Shown piece after piece: positions 23,895-31,631 of a stretch of DNA of 56,272 nt (within the stretch, counting starts at the first letter, position 1; every line of letters starts with the position of its first letter). The stretch lies in NCBI GenBank assembly GCA_028287115.1, contig JAQBQF010000364.1, positions 1 to 56,272 on the forward strand, given 5' to 3'. Both the position numbers and the translations under genes were made by a program. The notes under the pieces are model-generated. The model searched no databases, was not told the DNA's origin, and saw only the letters and a list, made by a program, of their open reading frames with translations. The stretch comes from Myxococcales bacterium (GTDB lineage: Bacteria; Myxococcota_A; Polyangia; Haliangiales; Haliangiaceae).

Positions 23895-24201
23895 ACCCGT
23901 CGCCAAGCCTTCGCTGAAAGCGCGGCTCAAGGCGAGCTTCGTCGAGTATCCGCGCGTCGCGATCTATACGTACCTCGTGCTCTCGGTCCTCACGATCGCC
24001 GGGTTCTCGATCGCGATCGCGATCGGCGCCGAGCCATCATCCGCGACCGGTGTGCTCGGCGTGCTCGGCGCGGGCTGGCTCGCCGCGAAGGCGACGATGC
24101 CGATCCGGATCTTGGTCGTGCTCGCGATCACGCCGCCGATCGCCGCGTTCGTGCAACGCCGGCGCAGCAACGCCGCAGCAGACGACGACGCGGACTCGTA
24201 A
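23887..24201 (+). CDS. Small membrane protein, DUF1279-like
   Basis: A 104-residue product beginning MAEPVAKPSLKARLKASFVE. The stretch FVEYPRVAIYTYLVLSVLTI followed by a small-residue helix and a second hydrophobic helix (IRILVVLAITPPIA) resembles the DUF1279/FAM210 family, small membrane proteins of unknown role. The C-terminus is acidic. The ATG lies inside the last codons of the preceding zinc-ribbon gene, pointing to translational coupling. The family match is from memory of the general pattern and is tentative. Confidence 0.65.
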   Translation: MAEPVAKPSLKARLKASFVEYPRVAIYTYLVLSVLTIAGFSIAIAIGAEPSSATGVLGVLGAGWLAAKATMPIRILVVLAITPPIAAFVQRRRSNAAADDDADS

Positions 24202-24683
24202 GGCGACGCGTTCAGGTCTGTGTCGTCTGAGCGACGACCAAGAAGTCTCCGGGGGTCCTGTTCGACTCCGCAGCCCCGGGATGCAGCTCCCCGAATCGTG
24301 ACCGGCTACCATCTGTCGCTCTCAAAAGAAGCTTGGATAACTCTCCACGTGGGAAGCCGCCGCTGACTCTCGATCGGGTCCGGCGCGGACGAACGAAGTC
24401 GCAAGCGTCAGAGAACGCCGGCCGACTGTTCGCGTGGGAAGCCGGTGCGCCGATTTCTCGATCGATTCCGGCACCGGCGAACGAGGATCGCCTGCACGGT
24501 GTTCGGATCGTGCCGGCTCGCTGACGTCGATCCGATCGAGTACCTCGCCGAGGTGCAACCGAGGCGCACCGCCGCATCCGCTTGCTCCGACCTGCCGACG
24601 CTACTGCCGTCGCGCCGGGCATCCGCCGCGCGAACGCGGCGACCGCGATCTGATCAGCATGCCCGTCAAGCTACGAAGGCGCG
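24202..24683. other. Gene-poor stretch with degenerate repeats
   Basis: No frame here has convincing coding character on either strand. It contains two roughly 85-base imperfect repeat units (annotated separately) beginning with CGTGGGAAGCCG, which resemble the 3' end of the HNH gene at 26028-27290. Nothing else was recognised. Confidence 0.6.
24342..24517 (+). repeat. Two imperfect 85-base units related to the HNH gene's 3' end
   Basis: Units start at 24348 and 24433, each with CGTGGGAAGCCG, then CTCGATCG, TCCGGC, and CGAACGA plus a GTCGC/GATCGC step in register. The first is preceded by TCTCCACGTGGGAAG (24342-24356), identical over 15 bases to 27224-27238 inside the HNH gene, where it encodes the LHVGS of the protein's tail. 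A third, weaker unit is at 25611-25672. They look like relics of HNH-gene 3' ends, the frame no longer open. Confidence 0.55.
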
Positions 24684-25377
24684 TTACGGATCGACTGAGA
24701 CAACCACCACTCTCGGGGTGATGTTGTTGGTAGGACTGAGCTCGATCGGCGTGGTTCCCACCGCATGACTGGTGACCGTGACCGGCTGGAGCACGTTGTA
24801 GTCCGCGACTCCAAACACCAAGCTTGTTGGTGCGACGTCGATCACTGGATTGGTTACGAAACTCAAAGTGACCGTGACCGGTGCGGTTGGCGGTTGCGTG
24901 AGTTGGACGCCGAAGGTCGTGGTGCTCGACGGGGCCATCGTGATGTTCCAGTTGCTCGCGATGGCGTTCTGCGATTGGATGTCGATGACGTACACATCTG
25001 CACCCCCCGATTGCATGGTGCTGTCGTTGTCGATCATTCCTTTGATGCTCGTCTTCCGCTCGCCACCTGGATCCGGCTGCGAATCGTCAACACCGTAAAT
25101 CGTCATGACCGCCGGATAGTTCGTTCGCGACATGTGGAAATCCGGGGGCATGATGGTTGCTGCGCCACCTGTAGTTAACTCACCACCGGCGCCGGGCAGC
25201 ACACCACCAACGTTGGAGCTCGGAGGGGGATCCAGGCGCAGTAAGAACGTCGCCGAGGGTCCTTCGGTGACGTCACCGGTCCGGGGAAAACGAGCGTTGG
25301 AAACTTCGGCCCGGGTCGTTCGTGTCCGTGCAACCACCGAAGCTGACAAAGAGGATGAATGCGCGGGCTCTCCGCAT
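24684..25377 (-). pseudogene. Frameshifted lipoprotein with a Calx-beta-like domain
   Basis: Read from ATG 25377, one frame gives a good lipoprotein signal (MRRARAFILFVSFGGC, Cys16, then TDTNDPG) but stops at 25279. The neighbouring frame carries the rest: VSNARFPRTGDVTEGPSA, then a beta-domain with PPTAPVTVTLSF, IDVAPTSLVFGVADYN and QPVTVTSHAVG, the layout of Calx-beta or cadherin-like domains, to a stop at 24684. Removing one C in the run at 25313-25315 joins the two frames into about 230 residues. It is therefore either a decaying gene or a sequencing/assembly error; the product would be a surface-exposed lipoprotein. Confidence 0.6.
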
Positions 25378-26027
25378 GCGAACTCTCAGTTTGGCGTCGA
25401 ACGCAGAACTTTGCTTCTGCCATCTGATCGGGCCCTGCTCGAATCCGCTCGCCTGGTCGGTGCGACGAGCGCGGAGCATTCCTGCAGGCTTGCGTGTGCA
25501 GCTGAGTGCCGGCACCTTCGTCTTTTTGTCCGGGTGCCGAAGGTTCGCTGAGCCACCAGCGATCGCACTCGGATCAGCACGTCAAGCGGGCGAGCCCCGT
25601 GCGGCCGACACTGGGAAGTCGGCTCACTGATTCTCGATCCCTGCACGCGGGAACGAAGATCGCGAACGTCCGAGCTGCGGGTGCGCTGCTTCGGCTCGCA
25701 ACCGATCGTTGAAACGCACGATCTACGATTGCGACAACGCGATGGACACGTGCTGAATCGATCACCGAGCCCATGTCGTCTTTTCTAAGTAGTTCTTGAC
25801 GGAGAAATCGGCGCGCTTACAAGACAACGAGCAAGACACGCCTAATCTTCGACGAGAAACGCTCGATCGCGCTCTGCAATCCTCAAACGATCGGACGCGA
25901 ATTTTCTCGGCTCACCCTAGCAACGTCGCGCCTAGCGCAGCGCAGGGCGCCGAAAACTCCAGTGGTAGAAGGAATGCGCACGCTTTGGAGAGCCGTGCAC
26001 CAACACCGATGTGCCCAGGAGACAGCG
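25378..26027. other. Gene-poor stretch upstream of the HNH gene
   Basis: No frame in these 650 bases has convincing coding character. It contains an HNH-tail-like repeat unit (25611-25672: TGGGAAGTCGG, TTCTCGATC, GAACGAAGATCGC) and a hairpin CGGCACC/GGTGCCG (25510-25539). GC is visibly lower from about 25770 to 25960. A weak TTGACG...TACAAG pair at 25796-25823 might be a promoter for the HNH gene. Confidence 0.55.
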
Positions 26028-27290
26028 ATGCTGCGCGATGAACAGATCGAGATTTGTGAATACGAATGGGTTCCGGATGCGGAGACCCCGGGCGAGACCG
26101 ATGACTGGAAAGACGTCGATCGTGCGCTCTGTGACATCGCGAAGCGTCGAAGTGCGCTCGATGCCGAGGAGCTCCGCTGGTTGCGGCAAGCCCTACGCTT
26201 TCAAGTCTGGCGTGAAGTCGGCAGCGCGTCATTTCTCGAGTATCTCGAGAAGCGGCTCGGGTACGGCCCGAACGTCGCATTCGAACGGATTCGCGTCGCG
26301 AAGGCGCTCGAAGAGCTTCCGGTGCTCGCCGATGCGCTCGAGAACAACGAGCTGAAGTTCTCCGCGGTCCGCGAGCTGACGCGCATCGCGACGCCGGATA
26401 CGGAGCTGGACTGGCTCGATGCGAGCCGCGGCAAAACCGTGCGGCAGATCGAGAGTCTGATGTCGGGTCACAAGCGCGGCAATCGGCCGACCGATCCGAC
26501 GGATCCGGATCTCAAGCTTCGTCTGGTTCAGCTCAAGCTCAAGCCCGAGACCGTTGCTCGACTACGACAGGCGCGGCAGACGCTCGAACAAGAGCGCGGC
26601 GGGCGGCTCGAAGACGACGAATTTTACGCGGCGATGGCCAACGCAGCGATCGAGAGTGGCGAGCCGCGCGAGATCAACGGCCGTGCGAAATTCCAGATCG
26701 CCACGATCGAATGCAAGTGTGGTCGTGGCTGGCAGGAAGGCGCCGGTGTTCGCGTCGATATCGATGCCAGTGCGCTCGCGCGGGCCAAGTGCGATGCGCA
26801 GAACATCGGCTCGCTCGATCATCAAGGTCCACCCGAACGAGCAACTCAGGAGGTCTCGCCGGCGAAGCGGCGCAAGGTCTACCGTCGCGACGGCGGACGA
26901 TGTTGTGTACCCGGCTCCAGGTCGGCGCGGTTCTTAGAGATCCATCACATTGTCGCGCGAGAGAATGGTGGCTCGCATCAGCTGTCGAACCTTACTTTGG
27001 CTTGCGACGGTCACCACAGAAATTTGCACGACGGGAAGCTGACGATCACGGGCACCGCCCCTGACAAGCTCGTGTTCCGGTGGAAGCACGAACCACCAAG
27101 GTTTGATGCGGACGCCAGGCACGTCCGAGTCGACCCGGACAACACCGAAGGTCAGGCGATCAGCGCGCTCGTGAATGCGGGCTGCAAGACTCGCGAGGCC
27201 AAGGCAGCAGTCGATGCGGCGATTCTCCACGTGGGAAGTGGTGCTCCGCTGGAGAAGCTCGTGTTCGAGGCATTCAGGCGATGCGTGTGA
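26028..27290 (+). CDS. HNH endonuclease family protein
   Basis: From ATG 26028, with AGGAG (26017-26021) six bases upstream, the product is 420 residues. The N-terminal half is helical (DAEELRWLRQALRFQVW..GSASFLEYLEKRLGYG and a segment with RIRVAKALEELP), as in the large DUF222/13E12-like HNH families. The HNH core is LEIHHIVARENGGSHQLSN plus HHRNLHDGKL near residues 300-335, with HH, N and H in place; the preceding CCVPG keeps only one cysteine pair side. The C-terminal ALVNAGCKTREAKAAVDAA resembles the helix-hairpin tail of RuvA-like domains. Such genes are multi-copy in myxobacteria and are often viewed as selfish or defence-related. Decayed copies of its tail are found on both sides. Confidence 0.87.
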   Translation: MLRDEQIEICEYEWVPDAETPGETDDWKDVDRALCDIAKRRSALDAEELRWLRQALRFQVWREVGSASFLEYLEKRLGYGPNVAFERIRVAKALEELPVLADALENNELKFSAVRELTRIATPDTELDWLDASRGKTVRQIESLMSGHKRGNRPTDPTDPDLKLRLVQLKLKPETVARLRQARQTLEQERGGRLEDDEFYAAMANAAIESGEPREINGRAKFQIATIECKCGRGWQEGAGVRVDIDASALARAKCDAQNIGSLDHQGPPERATQEVSPAKRRKVYRRDGGRCCVPGSRSARFLEIHHIVARENGGSHQLSNLTLACDGHHRNLHDGKLTITGTAPDKLVFRWKHEPPRFDADARHVRVDPDNTEGQAISALVNAGCKTREAKAAVDAAILHVGSGAPLEKLVFEAFRRCV

Positions 27291-27773
27291 TCGCCGGTGG
27301 AGCAGTCGAACGATTCTCCACGTGGAAATAGGCGCGCCCCAACCAAGCACCGTGCTCGGCATCTCCGCCGGTCGCGGTGAACAGGTCGCCAGACGGAAAG
27401 CCGCTGCAACACTGCGAGCGGATCGATTCCGCTGGCATCAAAGTTCGGATGACGAAGACCATGCCCTAGACAGGAATGCTCGTGTGAAGGCACTGCAGGC
27501 CATCGGCGGTGCCCGATGGAAGTTGCCGGTGGACCCGGTCCGCCTGGTCGCTCGCGCGCTGATCAACCTATCGCACTAGCGCGCTGCACCGAGTAGCTGC
27601 TTCTCGAAGCGGACGCGGCCCGGCCCAGCAGTGTTGCGCCGTCGAGCGCGAACTCGCACGAGAGTATTCGCTGTCATCGGCGGAATGCGCTTGCGATCAC
27701 CTAGCTTGGAATTCGCTGTCGCAGGCGAGACGCCAAGGCGCGTCAGCTCAACAGATGTAGGAGGACTGAGAGC
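27291..27773. other. Gene-poor stretch downstream of the HNH gene with a tail relic
   Basis: CGATTCTCCACGTGG at 27311-27325 repeats 27220-27234 of the HNH gene exactly, and in the matching frame reads TILHVEIGAPQ against AILHVGSGAPL of the HNH tail. The same frame runs on to a stop at 27579 (ending LVARALINLSH) but has no start of its own, so it looks like a relic of a second HNH-type gene end. From about 27580 to 27755 nothing was recognised. GGAGG at 27761-27765 serves the next gene. Confidence 0.5.
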
Positions 27774-28907
27774 TTGTCCCTCCGACATCATGCCGGGATG
27801 CGGTGGTTGATCGTGATGTCGTGGCTCGCGTCGCATGAGGCACTGGCCGGGACCCGGTGTTCGTGTGAGGAGGTGCTCATCACTCCGAGACCCGGCGCTA
27901 CCAATATTCCGCTGAACGCGCGGATCGTCGTGCTGAACCAATACGACCACGACAGCTTCTACGTGACCGGCCCTGGACAGCCGGTCAGGGCGGCGAGCTC
28001 TCTACGCGCGGACCGATCGTCTACGCAACTCAGCGACCTCTCTTTGCCGCGCCTCGTACCTGGCTCCGAGTACAGCGTCGAGGGACCGGACAATACGAGC
28101 TTTCGAACCGGTTGGCATGTTGACCTCGTAGCGCCTCCGCCGCCGGTGATTCACTCCCTGACGATCACGAACGATGATGGCGATCCGGCTTCGATTCGGA
28201 TCGATCTTCGGGCGACGCTTTCGGACGACACTGCGTTGCTCCGCTGGACCATCAACGACGCTCACGGTCGTAGCACTTCGTTCATGACGGTCACCGATCG
28301 ATGGCCCATGTGCGATGGGATCTTCGCAGGGACCGGCGACGCCCTGGTCGCGCTGACGGCGATCGACTTCGCGGGAAACGAGAGCGTGCCGCTGACGATT
28401 CCAACGACGATCAGACACCACACGGATCTGAGTGTCTGTCGTTCTCGCTATCTCGAGCGCGTTGCGGCGGCGTGGAACGTCGTCGCGCGAAACATTGCGA
28501 TTGGACTGATCCTGCTGCGGGCGATCATCACCGGACGGCGACTGCGTGCTCGCGCGGTTGATGGCGCGCCGATCTCGTTGCTCGCGATCGATCACGCGGC
28601 GCGAAGCGTGCGGCTGCTGTCGTACGTCGCGATCACGCTTGGCTCCGTCGGGCTCGGCATCCTCTCGGGGTGGCCGGTCGTCCCGGCGGTACTCGTGACC
28701 ATGATCGCGTTCGCGCTGGAGCGCTGCATCATCGCGAACGCCGTCCTACGCCTCGTCGAAGCAGGTGGCGTTGCACGGATCGACGGCGCTTCGATTGTGG
28801 TTCGCGCCGCTCACCGCTGTGTGCGGTTCAAGCTGATGCGCTGGCAGATCAGTCGCGCGCAGCGGCGCGCCGTGCCGAACGCGTCAGTGCTTGAACACGT
28901 GCGCTAG
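27774..28907 (+). CDS. Exported Ig-like/membrane protein, copy B of a paralogous pair
   Basis: A 377-residue paralogue of the product of 21399-22577. A TTG at 27774 has GGAGG eight bases upstream; an ATG at 27798 is an alternative. Shared order: signal peptide (MSWLASHEALAG), Cys cluster (RCSCEEV), Ig-type start RPGATNIPLNARIVVL, beta region with DFAGNES, a membrane helix, cytoplasmic PISLLAIDHAARSV, a helical hairpin and a C-terminus with RAQRRAVPNAS. Copy B has an extra basic segment (ITGRRLRARAVDG) before the PISLL motif. The two copies flank the HNH element and its relics. Function unknown. The 3' end overlaps the convergent zinc-ribbon gene by 24 bases. Confidence 0.8.
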   Translation: MSLRHHAGMRWLIVMSWLASHEALAGTRCSCEEVLITPRPGATNIPLNARIVVLNQYDHDSFYVTGPGQPVRAASSLRADRSSTQLSDLSLPRLVPGSEYSVEGPDNTSFRTGWHVDLVAPPPPVIHSLTITNDDGDPASIRIDLRATLSDDTALLRWTINDAHGRSTSFMTVTDRWPMCDGIFAGTGDALVALTAIDFAGNESVPLTIPTTIRHHTDLSVCRSRYLERVAAAWNVVARNIAIGLILLRAIITGRRLRARAVDGAPISLLAIDHAARSVRLLSYVAITLGSVGLGILSGWPVVPAVLVTMIAFALERCIIANAVLRLVEAGGVARIDGASIVVRAAHRCVRFKLMRWQISRAQRRAVPNASVLEHVR

Positions 28908-29252
28908 CCGGTGCAACAGGCTCTCGTGCGGTGTCGGGGTCTTGTCCTTGAACTGCTTGGCTTGGCCGAGGATGTCGGCGAGCTCGTGCGCGTCGAACCA
29001 CACGCCGTGCTCGGCGCATCGATCGAGCGCGACCGTGCCGAGCGAGACCGTTTGCATCGCCGCGCCGCAGGTCGCGCACGGGCGGATCTGATCGACGGGA
29101 CGCGGCTTCCACGGCAGCGCGACCAGCGTCGAGGCGCTCTGCTCGAGCATCGCGACGAGCACGTCCTCGAGCACCCACGCGCCATCACACGTGTTGCACT
29201 TGAACGTACGACCGGCAAGGTCGAGCTCGACCTGATCGATCGGGCACTTCAT
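28884..29252 (-). CDS. Small zinc-ribbon protein (zf-TFIIB-like)
   Basis: From ATG 29252 the product is 122 residues with two Cys pairs typical of the zf-TFIIB family: MKCPIDQ...FKCNTCDGAWV near the N-terminus and RPCATCGAAMQTV followed by DRCAEHGVWFDAHEL, a HGVWFD signature seen in these proteins. The C-terminus is basic and amphipathic (LLHRLAHVFKH). The ATG lies two bases after the stop codon of proS, so the two are one transcript. Function unknown; perhaps a zinc-dependent regulator or structural protein. A longer upstream frame to 29312 would overlap proS. Confidence 0.82.
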   Translation of the reverse strand: MKCPIDQVELDLAGRTFKCNTCDGAWVLEDVLVAMLEQSASTLVALPWKPRPVDQIRPCATCGAAMQTVSLGTVALDRCAEHGVWFDAHELADILGQAKQFKDKTPTPHESLLHRLAHVFKH

Positions 29253-29254
29253 GG

Positions 29255-30844
29255 TCAGTACGCCTTCGCCCAGACGACGCGCTGCTTGCTCGGCTCGCCG
29301 GTGAACGGACACGTCCCCGGCTCTCCGCCTCCCAGCGGAATGCAGCGAACGGTCACGCCGAGGTCGTCCTTGATCTTCGCCTCGAGCTTCGGATCGCCAT
29401 TGAAGTGCGTCAGCGCGAAGCCCGCATGGATCGGCGTCGGGTCATTCGGGTTCTTCGTCTTTGGTGCTTCGAAGTACGCGTAGAACTCGTCCTTGGTGTC
29501 GATCGTGCGCGTGTGCTCCTTACGGAACGCGAGCGCGCGATCGTAGAGGTTGTCCTGGATCTGCTGCAGCGTCGCGGCAATGCCGGATACGAACTCGGCG
29601 CGCGCGGGGAACGACTTGTCGTTCGACGGCTGATCGCGCCGCGCGACGAGTAGCGTGCCCTTCTCGATGTCTTTGGGTCCGAGCTCGACGCGGATCGGCG
29701 CGCCCTTCTTCACCCACTCCCACTTCTTGTTGCCGCCGCCTTTTCCGAGATCGCGCGCATCGATATGGACGCGGATCGGGCCGCCCGCGAACGTCTGGGC
29801 CTGGAGCTCCTTCTTGAGCGCGTTGCAGGAGTCGAGCACTTGCTGGCGCACTTCGTCTTTTTGGATCACGGGGATGATCACGACGTGCGACTGCGCGAGC
29901 TTCGGCGGAATCACCATGCCGTCGTCGTCGGCGTGCGTCATGATCATCGCGCCGACCAGACGCGTCGACACGCCCCACGACGTCGTCCACGCGTGGACGA
30001 GCTCGCCCTTCTCGTTCTGGAACTCGATTCCCGAAGCCTTCGCGAAGTTCTGGCCGAGGAAGTGCGAGGTGCCCGCTTGCAGCGCCTTGCGATCCTGCAT
30101 CATCGCCTCGATGCAGTAGGTCGACACCGCTCCGGGGAACCGCTCGCCGGCCGTCTTCTCGCCCTGGATCACGGGAATCGCCATGTACTGCTCGGCGAAC
30201 TCGGCGTAGACGCCGAGCATCTTCATCGTCTCCTCGACAGCTTCTTCCGCCGTCGCGTGCGCGGTGTGGCCCTCTTGCCACAAGAACTCGGTGGTGCGCA
30301 GGAACAGGCGCGTGCGCATCTCCCAGCGGACGACGTTTGCCCACTGATTGATCAGCAGCGGCAGATCGCGATAGCTCTTCACCCACTTCGAGAAGCTCTC
30401 GCCGATGATCGTCTCCGAGGTCGGCCGGACGACGAGCGGCTCTTCGAGCTCGCCCACGGGAACGAGCTTGCCGTTACGCGCTTCGAGCCGGTGATGCGTG
30501 ACGACCGCGCATTCCTTCGCGAAGCCTTCGACGTGCGCGGCCTCCTTCTCGAGGAACGACAGCGGGATGAACAGCGGGAAGTACGCGTTGACGTGCCCGG
30601 TGTTCTTGAACATACCGTCGAGCACGCGCTGGATGTTCTCCCACAGCGCGTAGCCCCACGGCTTGATCACCATGCAGCCCTTGACCGCCGAGTTCTCGGC
30701 GAGGTCCGCCGCCTTGATCACTTCGAGATACCACTCCGGGTAGTTATCGGCGCGGGTCGGCGTGATCGCGGTCTGCGGTTTCTGAGGCTTCTGCGCGTTC
30801 TGTTGCTGCGGGGGCTTGCCGTTGCTCATCGTCGAAGAAGGCAT
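29255..30844 (-). CDS. proS: Prolyl-tRNA synthetase, archaeal/eukaryotic-like type
   Basis: Class II synthetase charging tRNA-Pro. The 529-residue product carries class II motifs: VKGCMVIKPWGYALWENIQ, PLFIPLSFLEKEAAHVEGF, RPTSETIIGESFSKW (motif 2 region), RTTEFLWQEGHTAHAT (TEFLWQEGHTAH is diagnostic of ProRS) and GMVIPP-type C-terminal anticodon-binding segments (KLAQSHVVIIPV). There is no bacterial-type editing (INS) insertion, and the layout matches the short archaeal/eukaryotic-type ProRS found in some bacteria. A downstream start (30829) is equally likely. The N-terminus is an unusual Asn/Gln/Pro-rich stretch (NGKPPQQQNAQKPQKPQ). It precedes the zinc-ribbon gene by two bases. Confidence 0.93.
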   Translation of the reverse strand: MPSSTMSNGKPPQQQNAQKPQKPQTAITPTRADNYPEWYLEVIKAADLAENSAVKGCMVIKPWGYALWENIQRVLDGMFKNTGHVNAYFPLFIPLSFLEKEAAHVEGFAKECAVVTHHRLEARNGKLVPVGELEEPLVVRPTSETIIGESFSKWVKSYRDLPLLINQWANVVRWEMRTRLFLRTTEFLWQEGHTAHATAEEAVEETMKMLGVYAEFAEQYMAIPVIQGEKTAGERFPGAVSTYCIEAMMQDRKALQAGTSHFLGQNFAKASGIEFQNEKGELVHAWTTSWGVSTRLVGAMIMTHADDDGMVIPPKLAQSHVVIIPVIQKDEVRQQVLDSCNALKKELQAQTFAGGPIRVHIDARDLGKGGGNKKWEWVKKGAPIRVELGPKDIEKGTLLVARRDQPSNDKSFPARAEFVSGIAATLQQIQDNLYDRALAFRKEHTRTIDTKDEFYAYFEAPKTKNPNDPTPIHAGFALTHFNGDPKLEAKIKDDLGVTVRCIPLGGGEPGTCPFTGEPSKQRVVWAKAY

Positions 30845-30906
30845 ACCGCAGCGCGCACGCCGCGGCTACGGCTTGAGCGGACAGTGCACGGAGCCGAAAC
30901 GCAAAA

Positions 30907-30938
30907 CCGCCCGAGGCTCTCGCAAGAAGCTCGGGCGG
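30907..30938 (-). terminator. Intrinsic terminator downstream of tsf
   Basis: On the minus strand CCGCCCGAG and CTCGGGCGG form a perfect 9-bp stem with a 14-base loop, followed by TTTT (plus-strand AAAA at 30903-30906). It lies 26 bases after the tsf stop and before proS, so the rpsB-tsf transcript probably ends here. Confidence 0.7.
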
Positions 30939-30963
30939 GCTCGGACGTGGTCCGGTTGAAGCT

Positions 30964-31617
30964 CTACGCCTGACCGGCGGCTCTCGCGACTTCCGCCGCG
31001 AAGTCTTCCTTCTTCTTCTCGAGACCTTCGCCGAGCTCGAACCGAACGAAGCGGCGGATCTTGATGTTCTCGCCGATCTTCGAGATCAGCTCCTGCTGCA
31101 TCTGCTCGATCGTCTTGTCGGGGTTCTTCACCCACGACTGATCGAGGAGGCTGACTTCCTTGATCCACTTCGAGATCTGGCCGTCGACCATCTTCTGGAT
31201 CACCGGCTCCGGCTTGCCGGTCTCTTTCGCCTTGGTCAGCAGCACTTCGCGCTCGCGCGCGATCGCGTCTTCCGAGACCTCCTCTTTGCGGACGAACTGC
31301 GGATTCATCGCGGCGATCTGCAAGGCGACCTCGCGCGTGAACGCGACGAAGTCGTCGTTGCGTGCGACGAAGTCGGTCTCGCAGTTGATCTCGACGAGCA
31401 CGCCGATGCGGCCGCCGCCGTGGATGTACGAGACGACCGCGCCCTCGGTGGCCTCGCGGCCTGCCTTCTTCGCGGCCTTCGCGAGCCCCTTCGCGCGCAG
31501 ATAGTCGATCGCCTTCTCCATGTCACCGGAGACTTCGACGAGTGCCTTCTTGCAGTCGGCCATTCCCGCGCCGGTACGCTCGCGCAGGTCCTTGATCATC
31601 GTTGCGGTAACTTCCAT
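30964..31617 (-). CDS. tsf: Elongation factor Ts
   Basis: EF-Ts recharges EF-Tu with GTP. The 217-residue product begins MEVTATMIKDLRERTGAGMADCKKAL, the N-terminal UBA-like domain with the TGAG..DCK motif, then ETDFVARND, the conserved core contact. It is shorter than E. coli Ts (about 283), as in many bacteria where part of the coiled-coil subdomain is missing. The ATG is 14 bases after rpsB. Confidence 0.97.
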   Translation of the reverse strand: MEVTATMIKDLRERTGAGMADCKKALVEVSGDMEKAIDYLRAKGLAKAAKKAGREATEGAVVSYIHGGGRIGVLVEINCETDFVARNDDFVAFTREVALQIAAMNPQFVRKEEVSEDAIAREREVLLTKAKETGKPEPVIQKMVDGQISKWIKEVSLLDQSWVKNPDKTIEQMQQELISKIGENIKIRRFVRFELGEGLEKKKEDFAAEVARAAGQA

Positions 31618-31631
31618 GACTGACTCCGCTG

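Noticed and set aside
22227..23930. 567-codon open frame antisense to the zinc-ribbon gene
   Set aside because: No motif and strong bias toward Arg/Asp; the plus-strand zinc ribbon and helix pattern is better supported.
25796..25823. TTGACG-N16-TACAAG as a promoter for the HNH gene
   Set aside because: Only a partial match to a -10 box and over 200 bases from the start; too weak to annotate as a feature.
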